DNA of 64,000 bases from Polynucleobacter sp. 73C-SIWE (GTDB taxonomy: Bacteria; Pseudomonadota; Gammaproteobacteria; Burkholderiales; Burkholderiaceae), in NCBI RefSeq assembly GCF_018882465.1, contig NZ_JACVOK010000001.1:868001-932000 (forward strand). The letters run 5' to 3'. The notes beneath the pieces were generated by a model. The model searched no databases. It had not been told where the DNA came from and worked only from the letters and a program-made list of their open reading frames with translations. The position numbers were made by a program, and so were the translations under genes. Each line of letters starts with the position of its first letter. Within the stretch, counting starts at the first letter, position 1. This document shows, piece after piece, positions 11,539 to 22,063 of the stretch.

Positions 11539-12663
11539 TTATTTTTTCTTGCTACGGCGTTTCTTTACTGCGCTAGCTAAACGCTCCAACACTTTTACTG
11601 AATCATCCCAATTAATACAGGCATCGGTAATACTCTTACCGTACTCCAGCTTACGTGGATCATCTTTACCGGGTGTAAATTTCTGTGCACCGTCGTTCAG
11701 GTGACTTTCTACCATCACACCAAAAATCTCATGTGAACCAGATTCAATTTGCTTGGCAATATCATCTGCCACGATGATTTGACGCTCATGTTTCTTGCTT
11801 GAGTTGGCATGCGATAAGTCAACCATCAAACTGGCTGGAAGCTTTGCAGCTGCTAGCTCAGCGCAGGCAGCTTGTACGTGTGGCGCTTCATAGTTAGGCT
11901 CTTTTCCACCACGCAGAATGACGTGACAGTCTTTATTGCCTTTAGTTTCTACAACAGATACTTGACCATTCTTGTGAACAGATAAGAAGTGATGTGGACG
12001 GCCCGCCGCTTGAATCGCATCAGTAGCAATTTTGATGTTGCCATCAGTGCCGTTTTTAAATCCGATAGGTGCAGATAAACCAGAGGCAAGCTCACGATGC
12101 ACTTGGCTTTCAGTAGTGCGCGCACCAATAGCGCCCCATGAGATGAGGTCAGCAATATATTGTGGAGAGATCACATCCAAGAATTCGCTACCTGCCGGCA
12201 TACCCAGTCGATTGATTTCCATGAGGACTTGACGTGCAAGACGCAGACCTTCTTCAATGCGATAACTTTCATCCAAGTAAGGGTCGTTGATCAGGCCCTT
12301 CCAGCCAACCGTAGTGCGTGGCTTTTCAAAATAGACGCGCATCACAATTTCTAATTCACCGGCAAAGCGCTCACGCTCGGTTAAAAGGCGTTGACAATAT
12401 TCGAGTGCCGCACGTGGATCGTGAATCGAGCAAGGCCCAATAATCACGAGTAAACGATCGTCCTTACCATGAATGATGTCGCGAATTTTCTTGCGAGTTT
12501 TGCTGATCAATGCTTCGGTAGGAGTTCCTGAAATTGGAAAGAAGCGAATTAGATGTTCTGGCGGAGGCAGAACAGAAATCTTGTCAATGCGTTGATCGTC
12601 AGTATCTGACGTTTTATCAACGACAGAGTACCAATTGGAGGGATTCGTATTTTGTTGGCTCAT
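11539..12663 (-). CDS. aroG: 3-deoxy-7-phosphoheptulonate (DAHP) synthase, class I
   Basis: This enzyme condenses phosphoenolpyruvate and erythrose 4-phosphate, the entry step of the shikimate pathway. The 374-residue length and the motifs match the AroF/G/H class. Examples are LLVIIGPCSIHDP near residue 90, RVYFEKPRTTVGWKGLINDP, the GARTTESQVHRELASG block and the metal-ligand DLSHANSSKK. The feedback amino acid cannot be read from the sequence; aroG is used as the generic class I name. The C-terminus is a basic tail (KKRRSKKK). It follows tldD by 30 bp and seems to have its own promoter inside an inverted repeat. Confidence 0.95.
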   Translation of the reverse strand: MSQQNTNPSNWYSVVDKTSDTDDQRIDKISVLPPPEHLIRFFPISGTPTEALISKTRKKIRDIIHGKDDRLLVIIGPCSIHDPRAALEYCQRLLTERERFAGELEIVMRVYFEKPRTTVGWKGLINDPYLDESYRIEEGLRLARQVLMEINRLGMPAGSEFLDVISPQYIADLISWGAIGARTTESQVHRELASGLSAPIGFKNGTDGNIKIATDAIQAAGRPHHFLSVHKNGQVSVVETKGNKDCHVILRGGKEPNYEAPHVQAACAELAAAKLPASLMVDLSHANSSKKHERQIIVADDIAKQIESGSHEIFGVMVESHLNDGAQKFTPGKDDPRKLEYGKSITDACINWDDSVKVLERLASAVKKRRSKKK

Positions 12664-12682
12664 ACGGCTATTTTAAGCCGTA
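12663..12682 (-). promoter_or_regulatory. aroG start region: -10 box inside a perfect inverted repeat
   Basis: The 7-bp arms TACGGCT (12663-12669) and AGCCGTA (12676-12682) flank ATTTTA, which on the minus strand is a -10-like TAAAAT ending 6 bases before the aroG ATG. A CTGAAA 16 bp further upstream is a possible -35. The arrangement could be a repressor operator over the promoter, a hairpin on read-through mRNA from tldD, or both. No Shine-Dalgarno is present. Confidence 0.45.
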
Positions 12683-12693
12683 ATTTAGAATTT

Positions 12694-14184
12694 TCAGGCG
12701 GTTCCACCGACAGTTAGGCTGTCGATGCGTAAAGTGGGCTGTCCAACGCCGACCGGAACGCTTTGCCCTTCTTTGCCGCAAACCCCGATGCCACCGTCTA
12801 ATTTGAGATCATTACCAATCATGGAGACCTGTTTTAAGGACTCTGGGCCGCTGCCAATAATCGTGGCACCTTTGACGGGATATTGAATTTTGCCGTTTTC
12901 AACCCAATACGCTTCAGATGCTGAGAACACAAATTTGCCGCTAGTAATGTCAACTTGGCCACCGCCAAAATTGACCGCGTATAGACCACGTTTGATGCTC
13001 GCCACGATTTCCTGGGGATCGTCCTTGCCAGCTAGCATGTAAGTATTTGTCATGCGTGGCATTGGGAGTGATGCAAAACTTTCGCGGCGGCCATTACCTG
13101 TCAGTGGCATTTTCATCAGTCGCGCATTCAAGCTATCCTGAATATAACCCTTCAAAATTCCATCTTCAATTAAGGTGGTGCATTGAGTAGGCGTGCCTTC
13201 ATCATCAATGTTCAATGATCCTCTGCGGCCAGAGAGGGTGCCATCATCAACCACAGTGACACCTTTAGCTGCTACTCGTTGCCCAATACGACCAGCAAAT
13301 GCTGAGGAACCCTTGCGGTTGAAGTCACCTTCAAGACCGTGACCTACTGCTTCGTGTAGCAGAACGCCCGGCCAACCTGGGCCCATAACAACCGTCATTG
13401 GGCCCGCAGGTGCAGGACGAGATTCCAGATTGACGAGCGCGCCATCAACCGCTTCATCTACGTATTGATTGATCAGAGCAGCGTCAAAATAATGATAGTC
13501 ATGGCGCGCGCCACCACCTGAAGACCCAGACTCACGACGACCATTTTGCTCGGCAATCACATGAACTGAAACGCGCACTAGTGGTCTTACGTCTGCAGCA
13601 AGCAAGCCGTCTGCACGTACCACCAGAACAACATCAAATTCACCAGCAAGACTTGCCATCACCTGAATAATCCGAGGATCACGTGCTTTTGCGCGACGTT
13701 CAATACTTTCTAGGAGGGCAATTTTTTCTTTAGGCTGTAATGAGTCCAAAGGATTCATATCGGAGTAAAGCTTATTAGATATAGGATTGAATAGCTTGCT
13801 AGCAACGGCCTGCTTACCGCCTTGTGGGCCAATCACGCGGGTAGCTTTAGCAGCTTTAGTCAGCGCTTCTAGATTAATTTCGTCAGAGTAAGCAAAGGCA
13901 GTCTTATCACCATAAATAGCTCGTACTCCCACACCTTGGTCAATATTGAAGCTACCAGATTTGACAATTCCTTCCTCAAGACTCCAACTTTCACTGCGAG
14001 TATGTTGGAAGTACAAATCAGCATCATCAAGGCGATGGGTGAACATACTGCCAAATGTCTTATGGAGATCTTGCTCTGAGAGTCCAGTTGGCTCAAGCAG
14101 AATGGACTTAGCTAATTTAAGAAGATCTGCCTGCTTTTTGGCTTTGGTCCAATTCGCGGGAAATAGTGCTTCAGGTGCATTCAT
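12694..14184 (-). CDS. tldD: Metalloprotease TldD
   Basis: TldD is the zinc-protease subunit of the TldD/TldE (PmbA) heterodimer, which degrades unstructured peptides and matures peptide antibiotics in E. coli. The [16 protein letters not shown] segment contains the HExxxH zinc motif. [15 protein letters not shown] and the C-terminal [17 protein letters not shown] regions are typical. I chose the ATG at 14184 (496 residues); an upstream TTG at 14196 would add four residues. The order yhdP-nitrilase-tldD resembles the yhdP-tldD neighbourhood in E. coli. The partner tldE/pmbA is not in the window. Confidence 0.95.
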   Translation of the reverse strand: MNAPEALFPANWTKAKKQADLLKLAKSILLEPTGLSEQDLHKTFGSMFTHRLDDADLYFQHTRSESWSLEEGIVKSGSFNIDQGVGVRAIYGDKTAFAYSDEINLEALTKAAKATRVIGPQGGKQAVASKLFNPISNKLYSDMNPLDSLQPKEKIALLESIERRAKARDPRIIQVMASLAGEFDVVLVVRADGLLAADVRPLVRVSVHVIAEQNGRRESGSSGGGARHDYHYFDAALINQYVDEAVDGALVNLESRPAPAGPMTVVMGPGWPGVLLHEAVGHGLEGDFNRKGSSAFAGRIGQRVAAKGVTVVDDGTLSGRRGSLNIDDEGTPTQCTTLIEDGILKGYIQDSLNARLMKMPLTGNGRRESFASLPMPRMTNTYMLAGKDDPQEIVASIKRGLYAVNFGGGQVDITSGKFVFSASEAYWVENGKIQYPVKGATIIGSGPESLKQVSMIGNDLKLDGGIGVCGKEGQSVPVGVGQPTLRIDSLTVGGTA

Positions 14185-14204
14185 GTGATTCAGCAAATCT
14201 TTCT

Positions 14205-15035
14205 TTAAAGCTTACGGTGTGCAAGTGCAGGTAACTTAGAGCGTACCTCGTTTAATTTTTCTTTGCTTAAAACCCCAGAAATAAACCCCTCTCCTTCGGT
14301 AAGGGTGCTTAGGATGCTACCCCAAGGGTCGATCAGCATGGTATTGCCCCAAGTGCGCCTTTGGTTTTGGTGTATTCCGCCTTGCGCAGATGCTAAGACG
14401 TAGCATTGGTTTTCAATAGCACGAGCCCGCAAGAGGATTTCCCAATGGTCTTTGCCAGTTGTATATGTAAAGGCAGCAGGAATGATGTGGCAATCTACTT
14501 GCCCAAGCGTGCGGTACAGCTCTGGAAAGCGCAAGTCATAACAAATGCTCAGTCCAAGAGTCCACTCAGTGTCGTTGGCTGTAATTTTGACGATACCAGG
14601 TATCTCACCAGCCTCTATCGTTTCAGACTCTTGGTAGCGTTCAGTATTGGTCTGAAAACCAAATAAATGAATCTTGTCATAGCGCGCTACTCTCTGCCCA
14701 TCTGGGCCAAAGACGAGGGTTGTATTTAATACTTTGTTTGGATCTTTTGCTTCGAGGGGAATGGTCCCGGCAATTAAATAAATACTATTGGCCTTAGCCA
14801 GCTCTGCAAGTTCTGCTTGAATTGGCCCACTACCAAAAGTTTCTCGGATGTCGACCTTATCAGTGTCTTTCAGTCCCATGATGCAAAAGTATTCCGGAAG
14901 AACGACAACCTGAGCTTCATCCTGAGCTGCTGCTTGGATCAGCCTGCTAGCCGTCTCTAGATTTGCTTGAAGTGATGCGCTTGACACCATCTGAATCGCG
15001 GCAATTTTGAGTTCTACAGAGTTGGATTCGCTCAT
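14205..15035 (-). CDS. Carbon-nitrogen hydrolase (nitrilase superfamily amidase)
   Basis: The 276-residue protein has the nitrilase-superfamily catalytic triad: Glu in VVLPEYF, Lys in YDKIHLFGF and Cys in [14 protein letters not shown]. This variant resembles the Nit/omega-amidase and deaminated-glutathione amidase branch (Nit1/NitB-like), but the substrate cannot be fixed from sequence alone. The ATG overlaps the yhdP stop by 4 bases, and tldD follows about 20 bp downstream, so it is the middle gene of a three-gene unit. Confidence 0.9.
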   Translation of the reverse strand: MSESNSVELKIAAIQMVSSASLQANLETASRLIQAAAQDEAQVVVLPEYFCIMGLKDTDKVDIRETFGSGPIQAELAELAKANSIYLIAGTIPLEAKDPNKVLNTTLVFGPDGQRVARYDKIHLFGFQTNTERYQESETIEAGEIPGIVKITANDTEWTLGLSICYDLRFPELYRTLGQVDCHIIPAAFTYTTGKDHWEILLRARAIENQCYVLASAQGGIHQNQRRTWGNTMLIDPWGSILSTLTEGEGFISGVLSKEKLNEVRSKLPALAHRKL

Positions 15036-18000
15036 AAAGCCTGGGTTTGCGGTTTTGGGGTTGGTGCGTTGCTTGGGTTAGGTTTACTTTGTTCTTTAAG
15101 TAAGTCTTTGCTACGTATCGTATTTAAAGTTTTATTATCAATCGGCTGACCTTTTTGATCTAGCGGAATCACTTCCGGCTTATCCCAAGAGCCTTGAATT
15201 AAATAGTCAGATTGTAGATTTCGATTAATTTGATTGGTAATGAGGTATTGCCCAACGAGTGCGCCCAATCCCACAATAGGGTTGATCGCAAAAGCAGCTA
15301 AGGAGCCAGCAGTAGCGTCAATGGTTGGGAAGATAGTTACGCGCAGATCCTGTGTTTGTTTGGGGATATTGATTTGTCCTACCATCGCTACTCTAGCCTG
15401 ATCTAGGCTCATGGTGAATTGCTTGGTTTGGGCCAGTCCATTACTAAGGTCGAAGCTTGCATTGATATTGTTGAAGGGTGTTCCCTTGCTAACAATATTA
15501 CCTAGGCTACCTTGCAGATCTAAGGTCGCAAATCTGAATAGACTTTGAAGGCTCAGTACATCCAGGATTTGAGCGCCGCTAGTATCGACTTCTAATAAAC
15601 GTCCTTTTTCTAGATTGAGGTTTACCTTACCAGCAAGAGTTTCGTATTTGGGGCTAAAGGGTGAACCATCCCATTCTGCATTGGCAGTCAGCTTGCCTTG
15701 GCCACCCTCAACCGATTTTTGTGAACTCCAATTGGTAATAATGCGCCCAGCATCTTTCACATCCAAATCTATATTCATACTGCTATGCTCAGTTTGGTTT
15801 GGTGTGGCACCAATCCATTGCCCAGTGGTGACTGAATTGCCTTGGGGATTATTAAATTGAATTGATTCTATTGTTAATAGATTGTTGCTAGTCTTTGTTT
15901 TGAGTTTAGTTTGTCCAAGATGGGCCTTTGACCAATTCAAGTCATCGATGGATACATCCAGACTTGGAATTGAATTGGGCGAAAGCTTGCTCTTCACAAC
16001 AACATTATTCTTTTGTGCGACCTTAGCTGTTTCTGTTACTGGGGTGAACTCACTTGGAACCTTGAGTCGACTTAAATTTCCGCTCACTAGGCCGCTGGGA
16101 TTGGCATTATTGGGTTCCTGATACTGTATTTGACCTGCAATGAGAGGTGAGTTAAGTCGCAACTGCCAAGCATTCATTTTATTGCTTGCCGATAAATTGA
16201 AGTCTTGCCAGATGCGGTCAAACAAAATGAGCTTCTTCACCTGCGCAGTTAAATTAACGTTAGTGGTTTCAGAGCTAGTTGTTTGGGGGGTATTACTTTG
16301 TTGTTTTTGTTTCCCAAAGAAATCTAACCAAGCATCCATATCGAGCTCATTGCTAGCTAGATTCATTTGGAATCCAGCCTGGGATAAATTGGCCGGTGTA
16401 CCTATGCCAAGGGCATAGCGCATTTCATCATTGCTATTCAAGTCTCCTTGAACTGTGTATAGGTCTCCAAACTTTCCAGTCCAGCTAAAGCGATTTGAGC
16501 CAGATTCATTACTGGTGGCAGTTTTAAAGATCACTTGACCGGTCATGGGTGTACCCATCTGCTTCTTGGCTGGCATTGGAGCGGCACTTGCCCAATTACG
16601 CAAATCAAATTTGAGATTGGTTTCGCTACCAGTTTTATTAAAGCTGAGAGTGCCTTCGTATCTAGCAGATCCACTCATTGCCTCCAGAATTGGAGAGGCC
16701 TCATTTTTAAGTGTTTTTACAAGATAGTCTTTAATAAAGTTTGCAGTAATAGCGCCCGTAATATTAAAGTTTTGTTTGCCTGGTGCTGAGGGTGAGCTAC
16801 TAATGTTTAAAGACCCGCCTAAGAAGGTTGCTGTGACATTTTCAAATTCAGGATTCACCTCGGTAATCCGAATTTTTCCTTTGAGATTCTCCAGTGGCGG
16901 TAAATTTGCCCACTGTGCTTTGTTACCAGCTAGATCCAGCTTGATATCAACGCCAGTGTCATCGTTAGTCGAGAGAGGGATCTTTAGCCCTAGGTCAAGG
17001 TTAATTGGCCCACTTACCCGTAGATTCTTTTCTAGCTTATTTTGCTTTTTAGCAAATGGAGAGGCGAATAAATACTCTAGCATCTGTGGAGCATCGCCCT
17101 GAGCATTACCATTTACGGATAGCATTAATTGCTTTGCACTGACATTCGGAATTTCTGCATGGAATTGATTGAGCTGTACATCTTTGAAGTTAGCCTTAGA
17201 AATATCCACCTTCAAGCTTGAGTTTTGCATTGCAAGTACACCATTTACTTTGCTAAATGCAGACCAAACTCCTAAGTTGCTTGGCAATAATGGGACTGGG
17301 TAGAACGTAGCCCCTACGATTGGGAGATTGAGGGTGAATTCACCATCGCCACTATTTGGGAAAGGGACGCCATTGGGATCGCCTTTAATATGTAGGCTAC
17401 CTTTTTGTATGGTGCCTGCAGTAAATGCTTTGCTCAAGTACTGTCTGGCCTCTTTGCCCATGCCAAGAGGTAGGTAGCGGTATGCGGTAGCTAGATCGGC
17501 TCTTGCAAAGTCCATATCCAGAGTCATGAAATCCGGCTTCTTAGCAGCGCCAATCACGTAATTGATATTCAGTGTTGTATCTATTTCCGGGTTACTGAGG
17601 GCCAGCTGTTTTGCATTAACAGCCCAATTCCCTTTTTTCTTTGACCAGGTAACCTGTCCACTGGCACGATCTAATTGAATTTTGGGATCAACTAATAAAT
17701 CATTGATCTCAATCTCGAGGTCGCTGGAATTAATAGAAAAACTTCCTTGATTTTGATCGGCACTAATAAACCCAGATAGGTTTGAAACCGATGGCATGGA
17801 TTTGTCGATGCCAATAAAGCCCAGATTAACAAGCTTGGCGCTAATAGAAAAATCCAGTTTGTTTGATTTAAACCATCCTCCAGGAATATTTAATGCCGAT
17901 AGGGAGGATTTACTCTCAGACCAGCGGATATCGAGATTTTGTAATTCACCATCCGCACGAGAAGCCTTAATCCATTGATGAACTTTTTTAGATAGCGGTA

Positions 18001-19168
18001 AGTTCAATGCGAATAGGGCTACATCTTCAACCAAAATTTTAGGGGAAGAGAATCTAAATTCTTTAATTTCACCATCGGAACCTGGAGGGCTCCAGGCAAA
18101 AGTCATCGGGCTTAAGTTTTCTAATGGTGCAGTCTTGGAACTATCGATATCTCGCCAGGCAAATGTTTTGGTAGTAACAGAAATTAAGCCCCCATCATTT
18201 TCTTGGGTGAGATTGGTTTCTAATCTACCCAGAGCAATACCATCTTCATTTTTGGCGAGCTGAATCACAAGGTTATCTGCTGCTATAAAGGTTGCTCCAC
18301 CATCGGGTTGGCCGTTATCAATTTTTAATTTTCCCTTAGAGCTCAGTTTTCCCTCTAAAGCATGGAGTGGAAGAGTAAATTCTTTTGCAATTTGACTGAG
18401 ATTGAGATCGGCCACATCCCAGGAGATATTACCAATCCAGTTACGCCAATTGCCAGCCTCGCCACCAAGGTGGTGAACGAAGTTTGCCTCAACTTGTATG
18501 GGGCCATTAGCCCACGGAGTTGTTGCTTGCAGTGAGGCTTTATGACTGCGTATGCCATTACTGAGTGCTAGATTTTGAATTTGAACCGAAGTACTTAATT
18601 TTTTATTGAGCTGATCAGCCCAAAATATTTCAACATTGGTAACTTCAATCTCGTTTTGCGCGAGAAGCCAATTTTCGAATCCGTAATCATTTGAATTCCC
18701 GTGAGTTGGAATGCCGGCAATATTGATCAAGCCTTTTTTATCGCGCTCAGCATAAATTTGAGCGCCTTCAAAGTAGAGCTCATGGAAATAAGGTGATAGG
18801 TGGTAGAGCGAATTCCAGCTGAGCTCACCACGAATTTTTGCAATCTGTAATAAAGGCTTCGATTTGTCAGGGCCATTAAAGCGTAGACCATCGACTTCAA
18901 ACTCGGGCCGGATGCCGGTCCAAGAAACCCTTAAATCATCCATCGCAACATCAACACCAAAGCGAGCGCTAATGAGTCTTTCTACAGAGGCTTTGGATTT
19001 TTCAATTTGAGGCCAAACTATGAAACGAATACCCAGGTGGCCAATTACAAATAAGGCCAAAACAAAGCCACAAAGATAGAGGGCGCGTTTGCGCCAAGGC
19101 CCGTCAAAACTTTTAGGGCGTTTTGCCAGCAAGTTCTTGAGGCGAGGCGGGATGATGTTTTGCAGCAT
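15032..19168 (-). CDS. yhdP: YhdP family AsmA-like envelope protein
   Basis: YhdP is a very large AsmA-like protein anchored in the inner membrane, with a long repetitive beta-rich periplasmic part. In E. coli it is one of the proteins implicated in phospholipid transport to the outer membrane. The 1378-residue protein has one N-terminal membrane helix (ALYLCGFVLALFVIGHLGIRF, about residues 29-49). A long DUF3971/AsmA-type region follows, ending in a Pro/Lys/Gln-rich tail. The C-terminal block around FRFATLDLQGSLGNIVSKGTPF and LVGQYLITNQINRNLQSDYL is characteristic. It is divergent from glnE across 78 bp and is the first gene of yhdP-nitrilase-tldD. Confidence 0.9.
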   Translation of the reverse strand: MLQNIIPPRLKNLLAKRPKSFDGPWRKRALYLCGFVLALFVIGHLGIRFIVWPQIEKSKASVERLISARFGVDVAMDDLRVSWTGIRPEFEVDGLRFNGPDKSKPLLQIAKIRGELSWNSLYHLSPYFHELYFEGAQIYAERDKKGLINIAGIPTHGNSNDYGFENWLLAQNEIEVTNVEIFWADQLNKKLSTSVQIQNLALSNGIRSHKASLQATTPWANGPIQVEANFVHHLGGEAGNWRNWIGNISWDVADLNLSQIAKEFTLPLHALEGKLSSKGKLKIDNGQPDGGATFIAADNLVIQLAKNEDGIALGRLETNLTQENDGGLISVTTKTFAWRDIDSSKTAPLENLSPMTFAWSPPGSDGEIKEFRFSSPKILVEDVALFALNLPLSKKVHQWIKASRADGELQNLDIRWSESKSSLSALNIPGGWFKSNKLDFSISAKLVNLGFIGIDKSMPSVSNLSGFISADQNQGSFSINSSDLEIEINDLLVDPKIQLDRASGQVTWSKKKGNWAVNAKQLALSNPEIDTTLNINYVIGAAKKPDFMTLDMDFARADLATAYRYLPLGMGKEARQYLSKAFTAGTIQKGSLHIKGDPNGVPFPNSGDGEFTLNLPIVGATFYPVPLLPSNLGVWSAFSKVNGVLAMQNSSLKVDISKANFKDVQLNQFHAEIPNVSAKQLMLSVNGNAQGDAPQMLEYLFASPFAKKQNKLEKNLRVSGPINLDLGLKIPLSTNDDTGVDIKLDLAGNKAQWANLPPLENLKGKIRITEVNPEFENVTATFLGGSLNISSSPSAPGKQNFNITGAITANFIKDYLVKTLKNEASPILEAMSGSARYEGTLSFNKTGSETNLKFDLRNWASAAPMPAKKQMGTPMTGQVIFKTATSNESGSNRFSWTGKFGDLYTVQGDLNSNDEMRYALGIGTPANLSQAGFQMNLASNELDMDAWLDFFGKQKQQSNTPQTTSSETTNVNLTAQVKKLILFDRIWQDFNLSASNKMNAWQLRLNSPLIAGQIQYQEPNNANPSGLVSGNLSRLKVPSEFTPVTETAKVAQKNNVVVKSKLSPNSIPSLDVSIDDLNWSKAHLGQTKLKTKTSNNLLTIESIQFNNPQGNSVTTGQWIGATPNQTEHSSMNIDLDVKDAGRIITNWSSQKSVEGGQGKLTANAEWDGSPFSPKYETLAGKVNLNLEKGRLLEVDTSGAQILDVLSLQSLFRFATLDLQGSLGNIVSKGTPFNNINASFDLSNGLAQTKQFTMSLDQARVAMVGQINIPKQTQDLRVTIFPTIDATAGSLAAFAINPIVGLGALVGQYLITNQINRNLQSDYLIQGSWDKPEVIPLDQKGQPIDNKTLNTIRSKDLLKEQSKPNPSNAPTPKPQTQAL

Positions 19169-19234
19169 GACCCCTATTATCCGTCAGCCTGGAGTCGGTC
19201 GCCAAGCTTCTAGCGTCAGAATTAGGGTACGGAT

Positions 19235-19240
19235 TAAGAT
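19235..19240 (+). promoter_or_regulatory. Putative glnE -10 box (TAAGAT)
   Basis: TAAGAT ends 6 bases before the glnE ATG. The only purine-rich sequence, GGGGGA, touches the start codon and is too close for a normal Shine-Dalgarno. A leaderless transcript is possible; no clear -35 is visible. Confidence 0.35.
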
Positions 19241-19246
19241 GGGGGA

Positions 19247-22060
19247 ATGGATGAATTTTCTCGACAAATTGCTTTTCTAGAGCAGCATTCCACCTATGCG
19301 CGGCGCTGGCTCAATGCTCACCCCGAATGGATTGACTGGCTGAGGTCTTGCGGACAGACAAAGGTCGATTTGCAGGGCATCCAAGATTTGCTAAAAACTT
19401 CTGGAATCTCTCGGCAGGGGTTGGGGTTAGAAGAGCCGCAGTTTATGGCCAATCTGCGGCTTGCTCGGCAGCGCTTAATGATTTGGATCGCATTTCGGGA
19501 TCTCAATGGGATGGCAAGTTTGGATGAGGTTACTCATGGCCTAAGTCATTTTGCTGAGTTGGCGGTTGCAAACTCTATTGCTTATATACGCGAGGATTTA
19601 AAAAATCGATTTGGGCTTCCATGGAGCAAGCCCAATGATGCCGAGATGCCTCTGATGGTTGTTGGCATGGGTAAATTAGGGGGCCTCGAGCTGAACCTCT
19701 CGTCTGATATCGATTTGATTTTCTTATATGAGCATGAGGGTGAAACTCTAGGCGGACCCAAGAGCCTCTCAAACCACGAATGGTTCTCTCGTATGGGTAA
19801 GCATCTAATGAGGCTTTTATCTGAGCATGATGAAAATGGTTTTGTCTTTCGGGTAGATATGCGCTTGCGCCCTAATGGTGACTCAGGGCCATTGGTATGC
19901 AGCTTAGAGATGCTAGAAGAGTATCTTTTAGTTCAGGGGCGAGAGTGGGAGCGTTATGCCTGGATTAAGGGCCGCTTGATTGCACCGTTGCCTGGTTCAT
20001 CTGAGCATCTGTATTGTGCGAAGGAGTTGGATCAACTCATTCGCCCATTTGTATATCGACGCCATTTGGATTACGGCGTGATCGCATCCATCCGGGATCT
20101 GCATGCACAGATTCAGCATGAGGCTGATAAGCGATCGTCCGGACATCAGGGCCGCTCCCGCGATATTAAGTTGGGTCGCGGCGGCATTCGAGAGATTGAG
20201 TTTCTAGCGCAAATGTTTCAGTTGATGCGAGGAGGAACCGACCCTCGCTTTAGGATCCGCGCTACTTTAGAGGTTCTCAGTCTGATTGGCCGGCGAGGAA
20301 TTTTGCCCTCAGAAGAAATCGATGCCTTGCAATCGGCTTATATTTTTTTGAGGCGCCTCGAGCATCGCATTCAAGTTTGGGATGATCAACAAACCCACTA
20401 TCTACCAGATGATGAGTCAGCTCGTTCACGCTTAGCATCATCAATGGCAGAAGGTGGCCTGGAAGGTCAGAGTCAAGCTTTCATGGCGGATTTAGATCGT
20501 CATCAAAATAATGTTGCTCGTCTGTTTGAAAAAGCGTTCTTATTAGATGACAGTTCTCGATTAGAGCTAGCTCCTATAGATTTAAGTTGGGAGCCAGATG
20601 CGCAATATTTTCCACAAACGCTTGCGCGCTGGAGTAACTGGGTTGACAGCCCTAAGCAAAGACAGCTGCCTGAGAAAAGTCGACTGATCTTTGATAATTT
20701 GATGCGTAAGACTGCAGAAAGCTTGCAGCATGATGGCGGTGATCAGGCCCTATTGCGATTTTTTGATTTACTAGAGGCTATTGCAAGACGCAGTGCCTAC
20801 TTATCTATCTTGGCTGAATACCCGAGGGCGCTATTCAATGTGCTTGATTTACTCAAAGCATCTCAATGGGGCGCTCAATACCTGACAAGACACCCACATT
20901 TATTAGATCACTTACTCAACTCAAGAACTGAGATGGCTTTGATCGAGCAGCCTGAAGAGTATTGGCGAGAAGTAAAAGCCAATCTGAACATGCGTCTTGA
21001 TGACGTCATGGCTGAAGGTGATGGTTCGGAGCAGGCGATGGATATTTTGCGCGTGACTCACCATACCGAGACATTTATCACGCTCTTAGCTGACCTTGGT
21101 ATCGGTGTTGATGAGCCTCTATCGGTTGAAAAGGTGAGTGATCATTTATCCGCATTAGCCGATCTGATGTTGCAGACTACATTTGAACGGGTATGGCCTG
21201 GTGTAGCTCAGAAGTTTGGTTTATCACAAGATTTCTTTGCGCCATTTGCAGTGATTTCGTATGGTAAGTTGGGCGGTAAAGAGCTTGGCTATGCTTCTGA
21301 TCTTGACTTGGTATTTTTGTACCAATCGGATGAGGCTGATTATGCTGCGCAAGAAATCTATGCACTGTTAGCTAAACGCATGATTAATTGGTTAACTGCG
21401 TTTACATCGACCGGCAGTTTATTTGAAATCGATACTCGGCTTCGCCCGAATGGCTCTGCTGGGTTTTTGGTAACCAATGCTGAGGCATTTAAAAAGTATC
21501 AAATGCGTGAAGGTGATAATGCTGCTTGGGTTTGGGAGCATCAAGCTTTAACAAGGGCACGCTGCTCGGCGGGTAATATAGTCGTAGGCTTGAACTTTGA
21601 GCTAGTGCGCTCAGAGGTATTAAGCCAACAACGAAATATTGATCAGCTGCGGATTGAAATTCTGGTGATGCGTCGTAAGGTTCATGCAGGTCATCCCAAT
21701 GCAAGTGGTGAGTTCGACCTCAAGCACGACTCTGGCGGCATGGTAGATATTGAATTTATCGTGCAGTTCTTAGTTCTGGCTTACTCACATCAACACTCAC
21801 AACTGATTGGTAATCTTGGCAATATTGCCTTACTCCGCATTGCAGGAGAGGTAGGTTTGATTGATAAAAAAATTGCTGACTCAGTGGGCAATGCTTATCG
21901 CCTATTAAGATCACGTCAACATCGCCTGCGTCTGGATGGGGCAGAAAAAACCCGTATTAAGCTAGATAACGAGTCTGAATTAAGTGATGCTAGGTCTGCT
22001 GTGACCTCACTCTGGCTAGAAATCTTCCAGGCACCTTCTGATGCTGAGAGAGGTTCTTAA
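19247..22060 (+). CDS. glnE: Bifunctional glutamine-synthetase adenylyltransferase/deadenylylase
   Basis: GlnE attaches AMP to glutamine synthetase and removes it in response to PII and glutamine, tuning ammonium assimilation. The 937-residue protein carries two nucleotidyltransferase domains. The N-terminal removase domain has GMGKLGGLELNLSSDIDLIF near residues 141-160. The C-terminal transferase domain has SYGKLGGKELGYASDLDLVF near residues 670-690. Each is followed by a GlnD-PII-type helical domain. Length matches E. coli GlnE (about 946). Its stop is 3 bp from the convergent recN stop, with no terminator between. Confidence 0.97.
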   Translation: MDEFSRQIAFLEQHSTYARRWLNAHPEWIDWLRSCGQTKVDLQGIQDLLKTSGISRQGLGLEEPQFMANLRLARQRLMIWIAFRDLNGMASLDEVTHGLSHFAELAVANSIAYIREDLKNRFGLPWSKPNDAEMPLMVVGMGKLGGLELNLSSDIDLIFLYEHEGETLGGPKSLSNHEWFSRMGKHLMRLLSEHDENGFVFRVDMRLRPNGDSGPLVCSLEMLEEYLLVQGREWERYAWIKGRLIAPLPGSSEHLYCAKELDQLIRPFVYRRHLDYGVIASIRDLHAQIQHEADKRSSGHQGRSRDIKLGRGGIREIEFLAQMFQLMRGGTDPRFRIRATLEVLSLIGRRGILPSEEIDALQSAYIFLRRLEHRIQVWDDQQTHYLPDDESARSRLASSMAEGGLEGQSQAFMADLDRHQNNVARLFEKAFLLDDSSRLELAPIDLSWEPDAQYFPQTLARWSNWVDSPKQRQLPEKSRLIFDNLMRKTAESLQHDGGDQALLRFFDLLEAIARRSAYLSILAEYPRALFNVLDLLKASQWGAQYLTRHPHLLDHLLNSRTEMALIEQPEEYWREVKANLNMRLDDVMAEGDGSEQAMDILRVTHHTETFITLLADLGIGVDEPLSVEKVSDHLSALADLMLQTTFERVWPGVAQKFGLSQDFFAPFAVISYGKLGGKELGYASDLDLVFLYQSDEADYAAQEIYALLAKRMINWLTAFTSTGSLFEIDTRLRPNGSAGFLVTNAEAFKKYQMREGDNAAWVWEHQALTRARCSAGNIVVGLNFELVRSEVLSQQRNIDQLRIEILVMRRKVHAGHPNASGEFDLKHDSGGMVDIEFIVQFLVLAYSHQHSQLIGNLGNIALLRIAGEVGLIDKKIADSVGNAYRLLRSRQHRLRLDGAEKTRIKLDNESELSDARSAVTSLWLEIFQAPSDAERGS

Positions 22061-22063
22061 AGT

